A stretch of 6,698 bases of DNA from an uncultured Erysipelotrichaceae bacterium (GCA_944325295.1 CALUZL010000045.1:1-6698), one strand, 5' to 3'. Counted from the stretch's first letter, positions 1-6,451 are shown. Notes: generated by a model from the sequence alone, not told the origin. Program-made: numbers and translations.

Positions 1-213
1 AGTGGTGGCAGCGTATCGACGACGCAGACATGTTATGTGATCGAGGTCACCGGTCTTGGTCCAAACGAGTTCCGCGAAGACTTCTATGATGCCGTGATCA
101 GCGATATCGGAAGTGCGACCGTCTATAATTACTACTTCAACAAATACAACGTCGAAGTCTACGATCAAGAGGTCTATGAGAAACTTTCTACATCTTATGA
201 GGGTATTAAATAA
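1..213 (+). CDS. C-terminal end of a probable PrsA-like foldase (peptidyl-prolyl isomerase lipoprotein), 5' end outside window
   Basis: Frame 1 is open from the first base and gives 70 residues before a TAA at 211-213. A short strand, CYVIEVTGL, is followed by a helix (NEFREDFYDAVISDIG) and an ending with NKYNVEVYDQEVYEKL. This resembles the tail of PrsA/SurA-type foldases, where a 'yhIikVt' strand precedes a helix and a closing 'aKyniei.d..lk..f' segment. PrsA is an extracytoplasmic lipoprotein that helps exported proteins fold. The next gene is hit, and yhaM lies further on; in Bacillus subtilis prsA, hit and yhaM are also near neighbours, which supports the call. The catalytic parvulin region, lipobox and start are outside the window, so identity rests on a weak tail match plus context. 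It could be another exported protein. Confidence 0.5.
   Translation, partial: SGGSVSTTQTCYVIEVTGLGPNEFREDFYDAVISDIGSATVYNYYFNKYNVEVYDQEVYEKLSTSYEGIK
199..203 (+). promoter_or_regulatory. Ribosome binding site for the HIT gene
   Basis: GAGGG lies inside the end of the upstream gene, 9 nt before the ATG at 213. It supports that ATG, whose A is also the last base of the upstream TAA (TAATG), an arrangement suited to translational coupling. Confidence 0.7.
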
Positions 214-605
214 TGTGCGTATTCTGTGATATCGTAAACAAGAAAATACCATCGAGGGTAGTCTATGAGGATCAAGAGGTCTTGGCGATCCTTGATATCT
301 CGCAAACGACTAAAGGTCATACTCTTGTCATGCCCAAAAAACACTATCAAAATATTTTAGAGATCCCCGATCAAGAGTTGACCCAGATCATAAAGGTCAC
401 CAAAGACTTGGCTGCAAAGATCATGGTCAAACTTAATGCTGCCGGTTTCAACATCTTGGCAAACACAAATCCTCAAGCCGGTCAAAGTGTGATGCACCTT
501 CACTTTCACATAATCCCTCGCTACGATGAAAATGATGGTATCGAAATAAAATTCAGTGAAAACGACTTTGATCTCGATGCGATCTTAAAAGAGATAATTG
601 CTTAA
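213..605 (+). CDS. hit: HIT family protein (histidine triad nucleotide hydrolase/transferase, Hit/HINT branch)
   Basis: This is a 130-residue cytosolic protein with the histidine triad at 95-99 (HLHFH followed by II). The triad is preceded by the conserved NILANTNPQAGQSV stretch that shapes the nucleotide pocket. H97 and H99 are the triad positions expected to act in catalysis, forming and hydrolysing a nucleotidyl-His intermediate on substrates such as adenosine phosphoramidates. C2 and C5 (CVFC), H44 and H95 are spaced like the Cys2His2 zinc site known in Bacillus Hit-type proteins, and the FCDIVNKKIPSRVVYED opening is typical of the branch. The length is slightly below the usual 135-145. 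The start overlaps the preceding stop by one base, so it is probably co-translated with the PrsA-like gene. A hairpin terminator follows 5 nt after the stop. The physiological substrate cannot be read from sequence. Confidence 0.95.
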   Translation: MCVFCDIVNKKIPSRVVYEDQEVLAILDISQTTKGHTLVMPKKHYQNILEIPDQELTQIIKVTKDLAAKIMVKLNAAGFNILANTNPQAGQSVMHLHFHIIPRYDENDGIEIKFSENDFDLDAILKEIIA

Positions 606-610
606 AAACT

Positions 611-658
611 AAAGAGGTGTGAACCTTAGGTAAACTTTAAGGATTCACGCCTTTTTTA
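611..658 (+). terminator. Rho-independent terminator between convergent gene groups
   Basis: The left arm (about 611-628, core AGGTGTGAACCTTA) pairs with the right arm (638-652, TAAGGATTCACGCCT). There is one U-G wobble and one bulged A (643), with a loop of about 9 nt. Flanking A-rich and T-rich runs (611-614 with 653-656) extend the stem, and the T run 652-658 forms the tail. It ends the prsA-like/hit transcript. Read on the other strand the same hairpin is followed by CTCTTTAGTTTTTAA and may also stop the glycolipid operon ending at 708, though the wobble becomes an A/C mismatch there. No other hairpin is evident between 659 and 707. Confidence 0.85.
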
Positions 659-707
659 TTCCCTTCTCCAGTTTCAAAGCAAAAATGTTTAAAAGAACAA
701 ATCTTAA

Positions 708-1919
708 TCACATCATTTTCTTTTTTTGTCTATCGATTTTTTTCTGATCTTTTTTTAATTTGCGCATCTTTGCACCATCGCGCAAGATCGTGTGATATAC
801 ATCACGCCAAAGTTCAGCGATATGTTCGCGAGCATAGTATTCTGATCCTTTGATCGCTTTAGCTTTAGCTTTAGCATAATAGTCTTTGTCATTTTTCAGG
901 CTGTCGATTTCTTTTATAAAACCCTCGTTATCATTGGCTTTGAGATAAAAATCAAAGAGTATCTCCGGATAGATGTCGAGGTCTCTGATCAAGATCGGAA
1001 TGTGACAACTCATGGCTTCAAGGATCGACATCGGAAAGAGTTCGGCATATGATGGTAAAAACATCACATCGGCCATGTTGTAGACATCGCTCATACCCTC
1101 GCGTTCAATGATCCCCAAAAACTTCAGATTTGCCGGCGGCTCTTCGGTCACTTTTTTGATCTCTTTATCGCCGTCAGATATCATCCCGAAAGAAAAACCT
1201 CCGGCCCAGACGAATTGAATGTCCGGTCGACTCTTAGCTATTTCATAGAAATCCATTACCCCTTTTCTGGTCTGTAGTTGACCGACACCGAGAACGACAA
1301 AACAGTCTTCAGCAATGCCGTATTTTTTCCTGATCGCTTGTTTTGCATCAAAGCTTATCGGGTGAAAATATTCATCGGATACAAAATTCGGCACATAAAA
1401 GATCGTGTCTTTATCCATGCCGTATTTGTTGACCAAAGGGTCAATAAAACAGGGATTCACGACGACCAGATAATCCATAGCTTTGTAAAACTGGATCGTA
1501 TAGAAATAATAGACTTCTCTGATGAAGTCGGGAAGATCCAGTGATTCATCGACAGTTTCGGGGATATAGTGTACATAGCCGACACTATAGCTTCCGGAAT
1601 TTTTACTTGGCAAAGTGACGATGAACTCCGGGTTGTATGTGTGGTAGTGAACGATATCGGCCTTAGTAGACGAATTGATGACGACGTCAAACTCATCGCT
1701 CAAATATTCCTTGATGAGCTTTACCTGTTCTTCATAAACTGCCAAAACACCCTGTCCTTTGACCATATCGGCCTTAGACATCATGTTTATGATGGGCCGG
1801 GAAGATCTGTTCAGCTTGTGCTCTTTGATCACTTTTTTATTTTCTGAACGTCTTTCGATCAGATCTTCCTTTTTTTTCTGCTTGGCTTTAAGTTTTTCTT
1901 CTAATTTCTTTTCTTCCAT
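708..1919 (-). CDS. LafB/CpoA-like GT4 glycosyltransferase: adds second sugar to glycosyl-diacylglycerol
   Basis: This 403-residue protein is a GT-B fold, GT4-family retaining glycosyltransferase. The catalytic core begins near residue 43 with INMMSKADMVKGQGV, a signature I associate with the CpoA/LafB/alDGS group. These enzymes transfer glucose or galactose (1->2) from the UDP-sugar to alpha-glucosyl-diacylglycerol at the inner membrane face. Further motifs are HYHT (91-94), GVGQLQTRKG (211-220; R218 and K219 should contact UDP phosphates) and an EX7E pair, E293 and E301, in the AELFPMSILEAM stretch. Unusually, a Lys/Glu/Arg-rich helix of about 40 residues precedes the core, and the last 20 residues are strongly basic (KLKKDQKKIDRQKKK). 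Both could bind anionic lipids. The ATG at 1919 has a moderate AGAAG site 6 nt upstream (1926-1930). ATGs at residues 46-47 lie nearer the usual family start but lack a ribosome binding site. It is the last gene of the operon, 9 nt after yhaM. Sugar specificity is not determinable. Confidence 0.85.
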   Translation of the reverse strand: MEEKKLEEKLKAKQKKKEDLIERRSENKKVIKEHKLNRSSRPIINMMSKADMVKGQGVLAVYEEQVKLIKEYLSDEFDVVINSSTKADIVHYHTYNPEFIVTLPSKNSGSYSVGYVHYIPETVDESLDLPDFIREVYYFYTIQFYKAMDYLVVVNPCFIDPLVNKYGMDKDTIFYVPNFVSDEYFHPISFDAKQAIRKKYGIAEDCFVVLGVGQLQTRKGVMDFYEIAKSRPDIQFVWAGGFSFGMISDGDKEIKKVTEEPPANLKFLGIIEREGMSDVYNMADVMFLPSYAELFPMSILEAMSCHIPILIRDLDIYPEILFDFYLKANDNEGFIKEIDSLKNDKDYYAKAKAKAIKGSEYYAREHIAELWRDVYHTILRDGAKMRKLKKDQKKIDRQKKKMM

Positions 1920-1928
1920 CTCTGTCTT

Positions 1929-2861
1929 CTATTTATGTCTGTAAAAACTGCGATTTTCAAGCGCAAAAAGTTTTGGTGTAAACTCTCCGACTTCGACTGC
2001 ATCCGTAGCTTTGGTTATCGTATTTATGCGGGCATCGATATTGTCGATCAGATACAACAGTTCTGCTTCAAGGGTCAGCGGTCTGATCGGCGAACCGTAT
2101 TCGAGCTGGCCGTGGTGAGCTAAGACCATATGGCGCAACAGTAAAAATTCTTCACTGTCCTCAAGATTCAACTCCTTGGCGATCTCGCACATCTTTCCCT
2201 GAATGATCGAAATGTGGCCTAACAATTTTCCCTCTTTTGTATACTCGGTGACGATCGGCGAAGACAACTCTTCGATCTTGCCAAGATCGTGAAGGATGAT
2301 GCCGGCGATCAAATAATCGCGATCGACGACCGGATAAATATCACAGATCGCTTCACCGACTTTGATCATTCCCAAGATATGGGTCGCCAGTCCGCCCATA
2401 AAGGAGTGATGGATCTTGCTGGCTGCAGGGTATTCATACACCGCATCACCATAGTAATTGATCACAGCCACAACGATCTTGGCGATATTACGATTTTGAA
2501 AACGATTGATCGCATCTTGAAGATCATTTCGGAGATCGTTTTTTGAGATCGGTGATTTAAAAATAAAATCCTCCTTGTTTATCTCCGATTGGATCAGTGG
2601 AAATACTTTAGCGATCTTGAGCTGTAAGACATTGCGGTATAAGATGACATCGAATTCAAATTGGTAGACTTTACCGACCTCGAGTTCTTTTTCGATCTCA
2701 GGTTTGACATCCCACATCTTAGCTTCGATGGCTTTGGAATCATCTTGAAGACTTAAAGTAAGATAAGGTGAGCCGGAATTAGTTGCACCCTTGGTTATTG
2801 ATGTCACCAAGAGTTTTTCATTTAAATGCTCCCCTTCCTTAAAATCGATTACTTTTTTCAT
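1929..2861 (-). CDS. yhaM: 3'-5' exoribonuclease YhaM family (OB fold + HD domain)
   Basis: At 310 residues it is nearly the same length as B. subtilis YhaM (about 314). Residues 10-95 look like an OB-fold nucleic-acid binding domain (YLTLSLQDDSKAIEAKMWD, then VYQFEFDVILYRNVLQLKI). The HD metal-dependent phosphohydrolase domain follows, with H161 (GGLATH), H191-D192 (LHDLGKIEEL), H216 (GHIS), H249-H250 (AHHG) and D273 (LIDNIDAR). All expected metal ligands are present, so the enzyme should be active. YhaM/Cbf1 proteins degrade RNA and single-stranded DNA from the 3' end in the cytosol, usually Mn2+-dependent. The ATG overlaps the stop of the glycosyltransferase-RecX gene (TAATG) and has a good TGGAGG 7 nt upstream. 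Its place between two glycolipid glycosyltransferases is unusual; any functional link is inference. Confidence 0.93.
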   Translation of the reverse strand: MKKVIDFKEGEHLNEKLLVTSITKGATNSGSPYLTLSLQDDSKAIEAKMWDVKPEIEKELEVGKVYQFEFDVILYRNVLQLKIAKVFPLIQSEINKEDFIFKSPISKNDLRNDLQDAINRFQNRNIAKIVVAVINYYGDAVYEYPAASKIHHSFMGGLATHILGMIKVGEAICDIYPVVDRDYLIAGIILHDLGKIEELSSPIVTEYTKEGKLLGHISIIQGKMCEIAKELNLEDSEEFLLLRHMVLAHHGQLEYGSPIRPLTLEAELLYLIDNIDARINTITKATDAVEVGEFTPKLFALENRSFYRHK

Positions 2862-4840
2862 TACTCGTCCTCCACTTCATTCATTATGGCATAGATATCA
2901 TCATAATTGAAACCCTTCATTACCAAACCTTGAAATATCTTGTTTCGCAACATGCTGCCGGTGTACTTGCGCTTATAATTCTTATAGAGTTTCGCCGCTT
3001 CTTTGCGCAATACCTCACTTTCCTTAAAGACTTCTGAGGAGAAGTCCAAAGAATCAATCGCCCTTTGTGCAAGATCACTTGAAAAACCATCTGCGATAAG
3101 TTTTTTTACGATCATTTGTTTTTTGTGGTTTAAGGAATGGTTTTTGATCGTCGATTGATAAGAATAGGCTTTTTTTAAAGCTTTTTCAAACTCTTCGTCT
3201 TCATCGTAAGTTATCACCTTCGTAATGATGTCATCACTGACGCCGACCTTTTTTAAATTTTGGATGATCCGTTTCTGCGACAAAAACTTAGCTCGGAATT
3301 GCGATATCTTACCTATGGCATACTTTTCATCGTCCAAAAGACCACGCTTTTGCAGCTTGCGCATGATTTCTTGAAGGTCGCGATCATCGATATCAAAGTG
3401 AGTGGTCAAATAATTACTCATCTCTTTTTCACAATAATCACGCGCTGCTAAGCGTCGCAAAGCTCCGCGGTATGCTTTGGTCCGATTCTCGCTCTTTTTG
3501 ATGTCCTCAAGCTCTTTTTGCGTTATCTTATTTCCTTTACGCAGGCCACGCTCATAAAACTCATCAAGGGAAATGACGACATCCTCGCAAGTGCGGTCAC
3601 CCTTAGCCAGGATCAGTTCGATATAGTCATTCTTCAATTTTGTCTCTTGAAGCGTATAGCTCTCAGCGTATTCTCTTATGGCATCGGTATAAACTTTGAC
3701 GATCCGATCGGCAAACGTATCGGCATCATAACTTTTAGCTATCTTTTGGTTAAGATCACCCATCGAAGCGATCTTCTCGGTCGATAGCTCGCTGAATACT
3801 TGCAACTTTTTGACCAGTTCTTCTTCATCATCAAAATAATACCCGTTTTCACCATCCCGAATGAGATCTTTGACACACTCATCGCGTCTGGCAAAGACTA
3901 CAAGGCCGGAAGCCATCGCCTCGATATAAGTCATGCCCTGCGTTTCGCTCGTCGAGGCACTGACAAAGGCATCGGCACTGTGATAATAGTGTGGGATAAC
4001 TTCAAAAGGTCGTTTATTGCCAAAATAGATATAATCGTCAAGCTCTTCTTTTTTACTATAAGCTATAAGTTCGTCGAGCTGAGGACCACCACCGATGATG
4101 ACCAACTTCATTTTAGCATTTTGCTTTTTCAAGACTTTAAAGGAGCGGATCAGGACATCCAAAGATTTCTCCTGCGCAATACGGCCGACATATAATATGA
4201 GTTTATAGCCGTCTTTTAGACCGACTTCTTGCCTGATCCTCTTTATATCGTCAGCTGTAGTGTTCTTTTTCTCAAAGCGATAGAGTTCGGTTCCGGTCGG
4301 AATTATCTCGATATCGGTCTTCACTCCGTATTTTTCTAAAAGTTCAGCTGTTTTTTTCGAGGGTGATATCATTTTTACCGCTCGATTTGAAAGAAATCGC
4401 GAATAACCGGCTATCGCTTTTTTGCCATACTTATCAATCACATCTAAATCCAAGAAATTGACATAGTGCGTATAATCCTCATAAGTCGTATGATACGTCC
4501 TGACGATCGGCAAATGAAAGCGTTCAGCACACATTTCAGCAAAGATACCGACACCAAACTCGGTGTGGATATGAATTAAGTCTAAATCAAGTGCCTGGAT
4601 ATCGTCGTAAATAAACGGATGGATCGGACTGGTGATGGCATATCCATAGAGTTTTTTTATGACAACTCCCGGCAGTCTGATAACATTCCCCTCTTTGACG
4701 ACTTTAAGAAGGCCGGGATGTGTACAAATAACGAAGGCCGTGTGGCCGCGCTCTTCGAGTTTTTTTCGTGTCAACTCGACCGATGTCACTACGCCGTTTA
4801 TATCCGGCAGATATGTATCTGAAAATAAACCGATTCGCAT
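2861..4840 (-). CDS. Fusion protein: LafA-like diacylglycerol glucosyltransferase (GT4) + complete RecX
   Basis: Of 659 residues, 1 to about 390 form a GT-B/GT4 enzyme of the LafA/alMGS type (UDP-glucose:1,2-diacylglycerol 3-alpha-glucosyltransferase). The opening MRIGLFSDTYLPDINGVVTS is characteristic. It is followed by IHIHTEFG (90-96), YHTTYEDY (116-123), PTGTE (181-185), VGRIAQEKS (218-226; R220 and K225 expected at UDP phosphates) and the EX7E pair E299/E307. Residues about 398-659 are a full-length RecX of Firmicutes type: an N-terminal strand region ending DEFYERGLRKGNKIT, then three-helix repeats including YRGALRRLAARDYCEKEM (457-474), LQKRGLLDDEKYA (496-508) and a last repeat near 628-656 (MKGFNYDDIYAIM). 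RecX normally binds RecA filaments and modulates them. The frame is uninterrupted with no intact ATG near the junction. The start lies 3 nt after the lafC-like stop; GAAGG (4852-4856) is 11 nt upstream. Both domain calls are firm; the biological meaning of the fusion is unknown. Confidence 0.92.
   Translation of the reverse strand: MRIGLFSDTYLPDINGVVTSVELTRKKLEERGHTAFVICTHPGLLKVVKEGNVIRLPGVVIKKLYGYAITSPIHPFIYDDIQALDLDLIHIHTEFGVGIFAEMCAERFHLPIVRTYHTTYEDYTHYVNFLDLDVIDKYGKKAIAGYSRFLSNRAVKMISPSKKTAELLEKYGVKTDIEIIPTGTELYRFEKKNTTADDIKRIRQEVGLKDGYKLILYVGRIAQEKSLDVLIRSFKVLKKQNAKMKLVIIGGGPQLDELIAYSKKEELDDYIYFGNKRPFEVIPHYYHSADAFVSASTSETQGMTYIEAMASGLVVFARRDECVKDLIRDGENGYYFDDEEELVKKLQVFSELSTEKIASMGDLNQKIAKSYDADTFADRIVKVYTDAIREYAESYTLQETKLKNDYIELILAKGDRTCEDVVISLDEFYERGLRKGNKITQKELEDIKKSENRTKAYRGALRRLAARDYCEKEMSNYLTTHFDIDDRDLQEIMRKLQKRGLLDDEKYAIGKISQFRAKFLSQKRIIQNLKKVGVSDDIITKVITYDEDEEFEKALKKAYSYQSTIKNHSLNHKKQMIVKKLIADGFSSDLAQRAIDSLDFSSEVFKESEVLRKEAAKLYKNYKRKYTGSMLRNKIFQGLVMKGFNYDDIYAIMNEVEDE
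2869..2874 (-). promoter_or_regulatory. Ribosome binding site for yhaM
   Basis: TGGAGG on the minus strand is 7 nt before the yhaM ATG (2861-2859) and lies within the last codons of the RecX part of the upstream gene. It fixes the yhaM start and suggests strong, coupled translation. Confidence 0.75.
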
Positions 4841-4843
4841 AAT

Positions 4844-5869
4844 TTACTTTACCTTCTTCAATTTGATATAGATAAATAAGATCGCTCCCAAAAGGATCAC
4901 AAAATAAAAAGTCGCAAAGCGCCATATGAGCATACCGGCACTGGCAATCGTCTGTCCAAAAAGGTTACCAAACATCAGTACAAAGATCATCTCCGTTCCA
5001 CCGCTGGCACCCGGGATCGGGATCGTGCTGGAAGTTATTGCCACAAAACTGCCCATCGCTACACAATCGATCAAAAGCTCAAGATCGATCGAACATCCCA
5101 TTATCCAGAAAACGAAAAAAGGAACTGAATAATAGACGACAAGCCTGACGATATCGAGCGCAAAGACGATCGCCAAACGCCCTTTGCAGTTCTTAAAATT
5201 ACTGATCTCATTTCGAAAACGTTCTAATTGGATCTCGATGTTTCGGATGGTCAATTGGGGATCTTTTACTAAGTGCAGCTTAACACCGAGGTATACACCT
5301 TTATTCTTAAGCCAGTCATGAAGTCTTTTAAACCTCGCCAAAGAAAAAAAAAAAGCTATGACTGATCCATTTATGATAAAACCGACGATCACGAAAATGA
5401 ACAGGTTGCTAAAGTTCGCATAAAACTGAGGAAACTTAACAATGATGAAAAAGGCACTCAGTAAAGTAAGGGCACTTTGATAAAGGATAAACTCCATCCA
5501 CAAGATACTTCCGGCATCACCGGTATCGACTTTCTGCTTTTTAAAGACATAGAATTGGATTATCTGTCCGCCACTGGCTGATGGTGTTATGCCGTGAAAA
5601 AGTGCCGCGACGAGCACATTTAAAAAACCCTCGCGGACCTTATATTGGGGATGAGTGATCCTTGTGAGTACCACTAAAATGATCCCGATCACAAACTGCC
5701 AAACCAGCACCACAAACAAGACGATGCCAATACCTAAAGGATCGACGTTTTTTATGACATCGATGATCCCCTCGCCACCAAGACTCAAAGAAAAGCCGAT
5801 GACTAAAGCACCGATAAGAATGATAAACAGGATATTGAGCCCGTAATTGCTGAATAATCGCTTCATCAT
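4844..5869 (-). CDS. LafC/YbhN-like polytopic membrane protein (UPF0104 / LPG-synthase TM-region family), possible lipid flippase
   Basis: About 341 residues, strongly hydrophobic, with roughly eight membrane segments. Numbered from the GTG-initiated form, these are near 13-32, 46-70, 122-146, 156-180, 233-258, 264-285, 292-312 and 315-337. Two related motifs, TPSASGGQ (96-103) and PIPGASGGTE (285-294), are hallmarks of the UPF0104/YbhN family, related to the membrane part of MprF. There is no soluble lysyltransferase domain. In Listeria, LafC of this family follows lafA and lafB, so a role in handling or translocating glycolipids or lipoteichoic acid intermediates is likely but not shown. 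The start is the ATG at 5869, whose A is shared with the upstream TGA (TGATG). An ATG at 5866 and a GTG at 5872 are alternatives; AAGGCGGAG lies just upstream. An 11-T run (minus strand, plus 5344-5354) encodes F174-S177 and could be slippage-prone. Confidence 0.87.
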   Translation of the reverse strand: MMKRLFSNYGLNILFIILIGALVIGFSLSLGGEGIIDVIKNVDPLGIGIVLFVVLVWQFVIGIILVVLTRITHPQYKVREGFLNVLVAALFHGITPSASGGQIIQFYVFKKQKVDTGDAGSILWMEFILYQSALTLLSAFFIIVKFPQFYANFSNLFIFVIVGFIINGSVIAFFFSLARFKRLHDWLKNKGVYLGVKLHLVKDPQLTIRNIEIQLERFRNEISNFKNCKGRLAIVFALDIVRLVVYYSVPFFVFWIMGCSIDLELLIDCVAMGSFVAITSSTIPIPGASGGTEMIFVLMFGNLFGQTIASAGMLIWRFATFYFVILLGAILFIYIKLKKVK

Positions 5870-6414
5870 CACTCCGCCTTAAAATCGATCATGACATCCT
5901 CGTAGATCGCCACCAGTTCCTTTTGCATGTCTTCGCTTTCATCGTAGACCTTGTCCGTCAGCCCGACATGAACATTTTTGATCTCGCCGTTTTCCATCAC
6001 AAACAGAAGCGGTATATACAAAGCTTTTTTCCCCTGCTCATCCACGGGAAGTTTATCATAAAGGATATCATAGATATTGCTTCGATATTCACTAAAAGGA
6101 TAGTCGTTACTGTCGGTATCGATATAGTAGACGCTGACACCAAGATTTACACAAGCGGTCTCAAGCTTCGCTACTGCCTTTTGGCAATATTCACAGCTTG
6201 GTGAAGAGAAAAAGAAGATCCCGGTTTTATCTTCGACATATAACTTTACAAATTCTTCCGGCGCTATCCCTTTAAAATGGTGATCGTAGGCATCCATGCC
6301 CTGATAGACACTCATGTCGACATCATAGCTGTTTGCGACTGTCTGCGTCAGATGCGCATCTGAACTACAGCTCACCAAAAAGATCAATGCCAAAAAAACA
6401 AGCAACTTTTTCAT
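5869..6414 (-). CDS. Thioredoxin-fold lipoprotein with CxxC active site
   Basis: 181 residues. The signal peptide MKKLLVFLALIFLVSC ends in a lipobox (LVSC), so C16 should be lipidated and the protein anchored outside the membrane. The mature part has a thioredoxin fold: GIFFFSSPSCEYCQKA, with redox pair C74 and C77, then VSVYYIDTD (93-101) as the following strand, and YIPLLFV (133-139) containing the cis-proline P135 next to the active site. The layout resembles PedC-type bacteriocin-transport accessory thioredoxins, but no bacteriocin genes are present. C88 is an extra cysteine. It probably acts as an extracellular disulfide reductase or oxidase; its partner is unknown. It is first in the operon, and its TGA overlaps the start of the lafC-like gene. 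The ATG at 6414 has no ribosome binding site and lies against a -10 box, so it may be translated from a leaderless transcript. Confidence 0.85.
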   Translation of the reverse strand: MKKLLVFLALIFLVSCSSDAHLTQTVANSYDVDMSVYQGMDAYDHHFKGIAPEEFVKLYVEDKTGIFFFSSPSCEYCQKAVAKLETACVNLGVSVYYIDTDSNDYPFSEYRSNIYDILYDKLPVDEQGKKALYIPLLFVMENGEIKNVHVGLTDKVYDESEDMQKELVAIYEDVMIDFKAE

Positions 6415-6420
6415 GATCTA

Positions 6421-6450
6421 ATTATACCACACTAGTTCCCTGTTTTAGAA
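6421..6450 (-). promoter_or_regulatory. Predicted sigma-A promoter with extended -10, driving the glycolipid operon
   Basis: On the minus strand TGGTATAAT is a perfect TG-N-TATAAT extended -10, with TATAAT at plus 6421-6426. A weak -35 candidate, TTCTAA (plus 6445-6450), is 18 nt upstream and shares 3 of 6 bases with TTGACA. With the usual 6-nt gap after the hexamer, transcription would start at or within a base or two of position 6414, the A of the lipoprotein ATG. No ribosome binding site is present between the -10 box and the ATG. It is the only strong promoter-like site seen for the five-gene operon. Confidence 0.65.
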
Positions 6451-6451
6451 A

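Noticed and set aside
659..707. Possible small RNA or second terminator downstream of the glycolipid operon
   Set aside because: No stable hairpin or promoter pattern was visible; the sequence is plain A/T-rich spacer.
1740..1784. Alternative start of the LafB-like protein at residues 46/47, where the family normally begins
   Set aside because: No ribosome binding site precedes these ATGs, while the ATG at 1919 has AGAAG 6 nt upstream and sits 9 nt after yhaM. The longer form is preferred but not proven.
1569..1847. 92-codon + strand open frame (and neighbours at 1278-1544 and 1759-1944)
   Set aside because: These are antisense to the LafB-like gene, whose protein shows clear family motifs; no independent support was found.
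3800..4195. 131-codon open frame on the + strand inside the glycosyltransferase gene
   Set aside because: It lies wholly antisense to the conserved GT4 catalytic domain, has no ribosome site and has no recognisable domain; it is a shadow of the real gene.
5870..5872. GTG start for the lafC-like gene
   Set aside because: It adds one residue and lies within the GGAG of the likely ribosome site; the ATG at 5869 sharing TGATG (or 5866) is more plausible.
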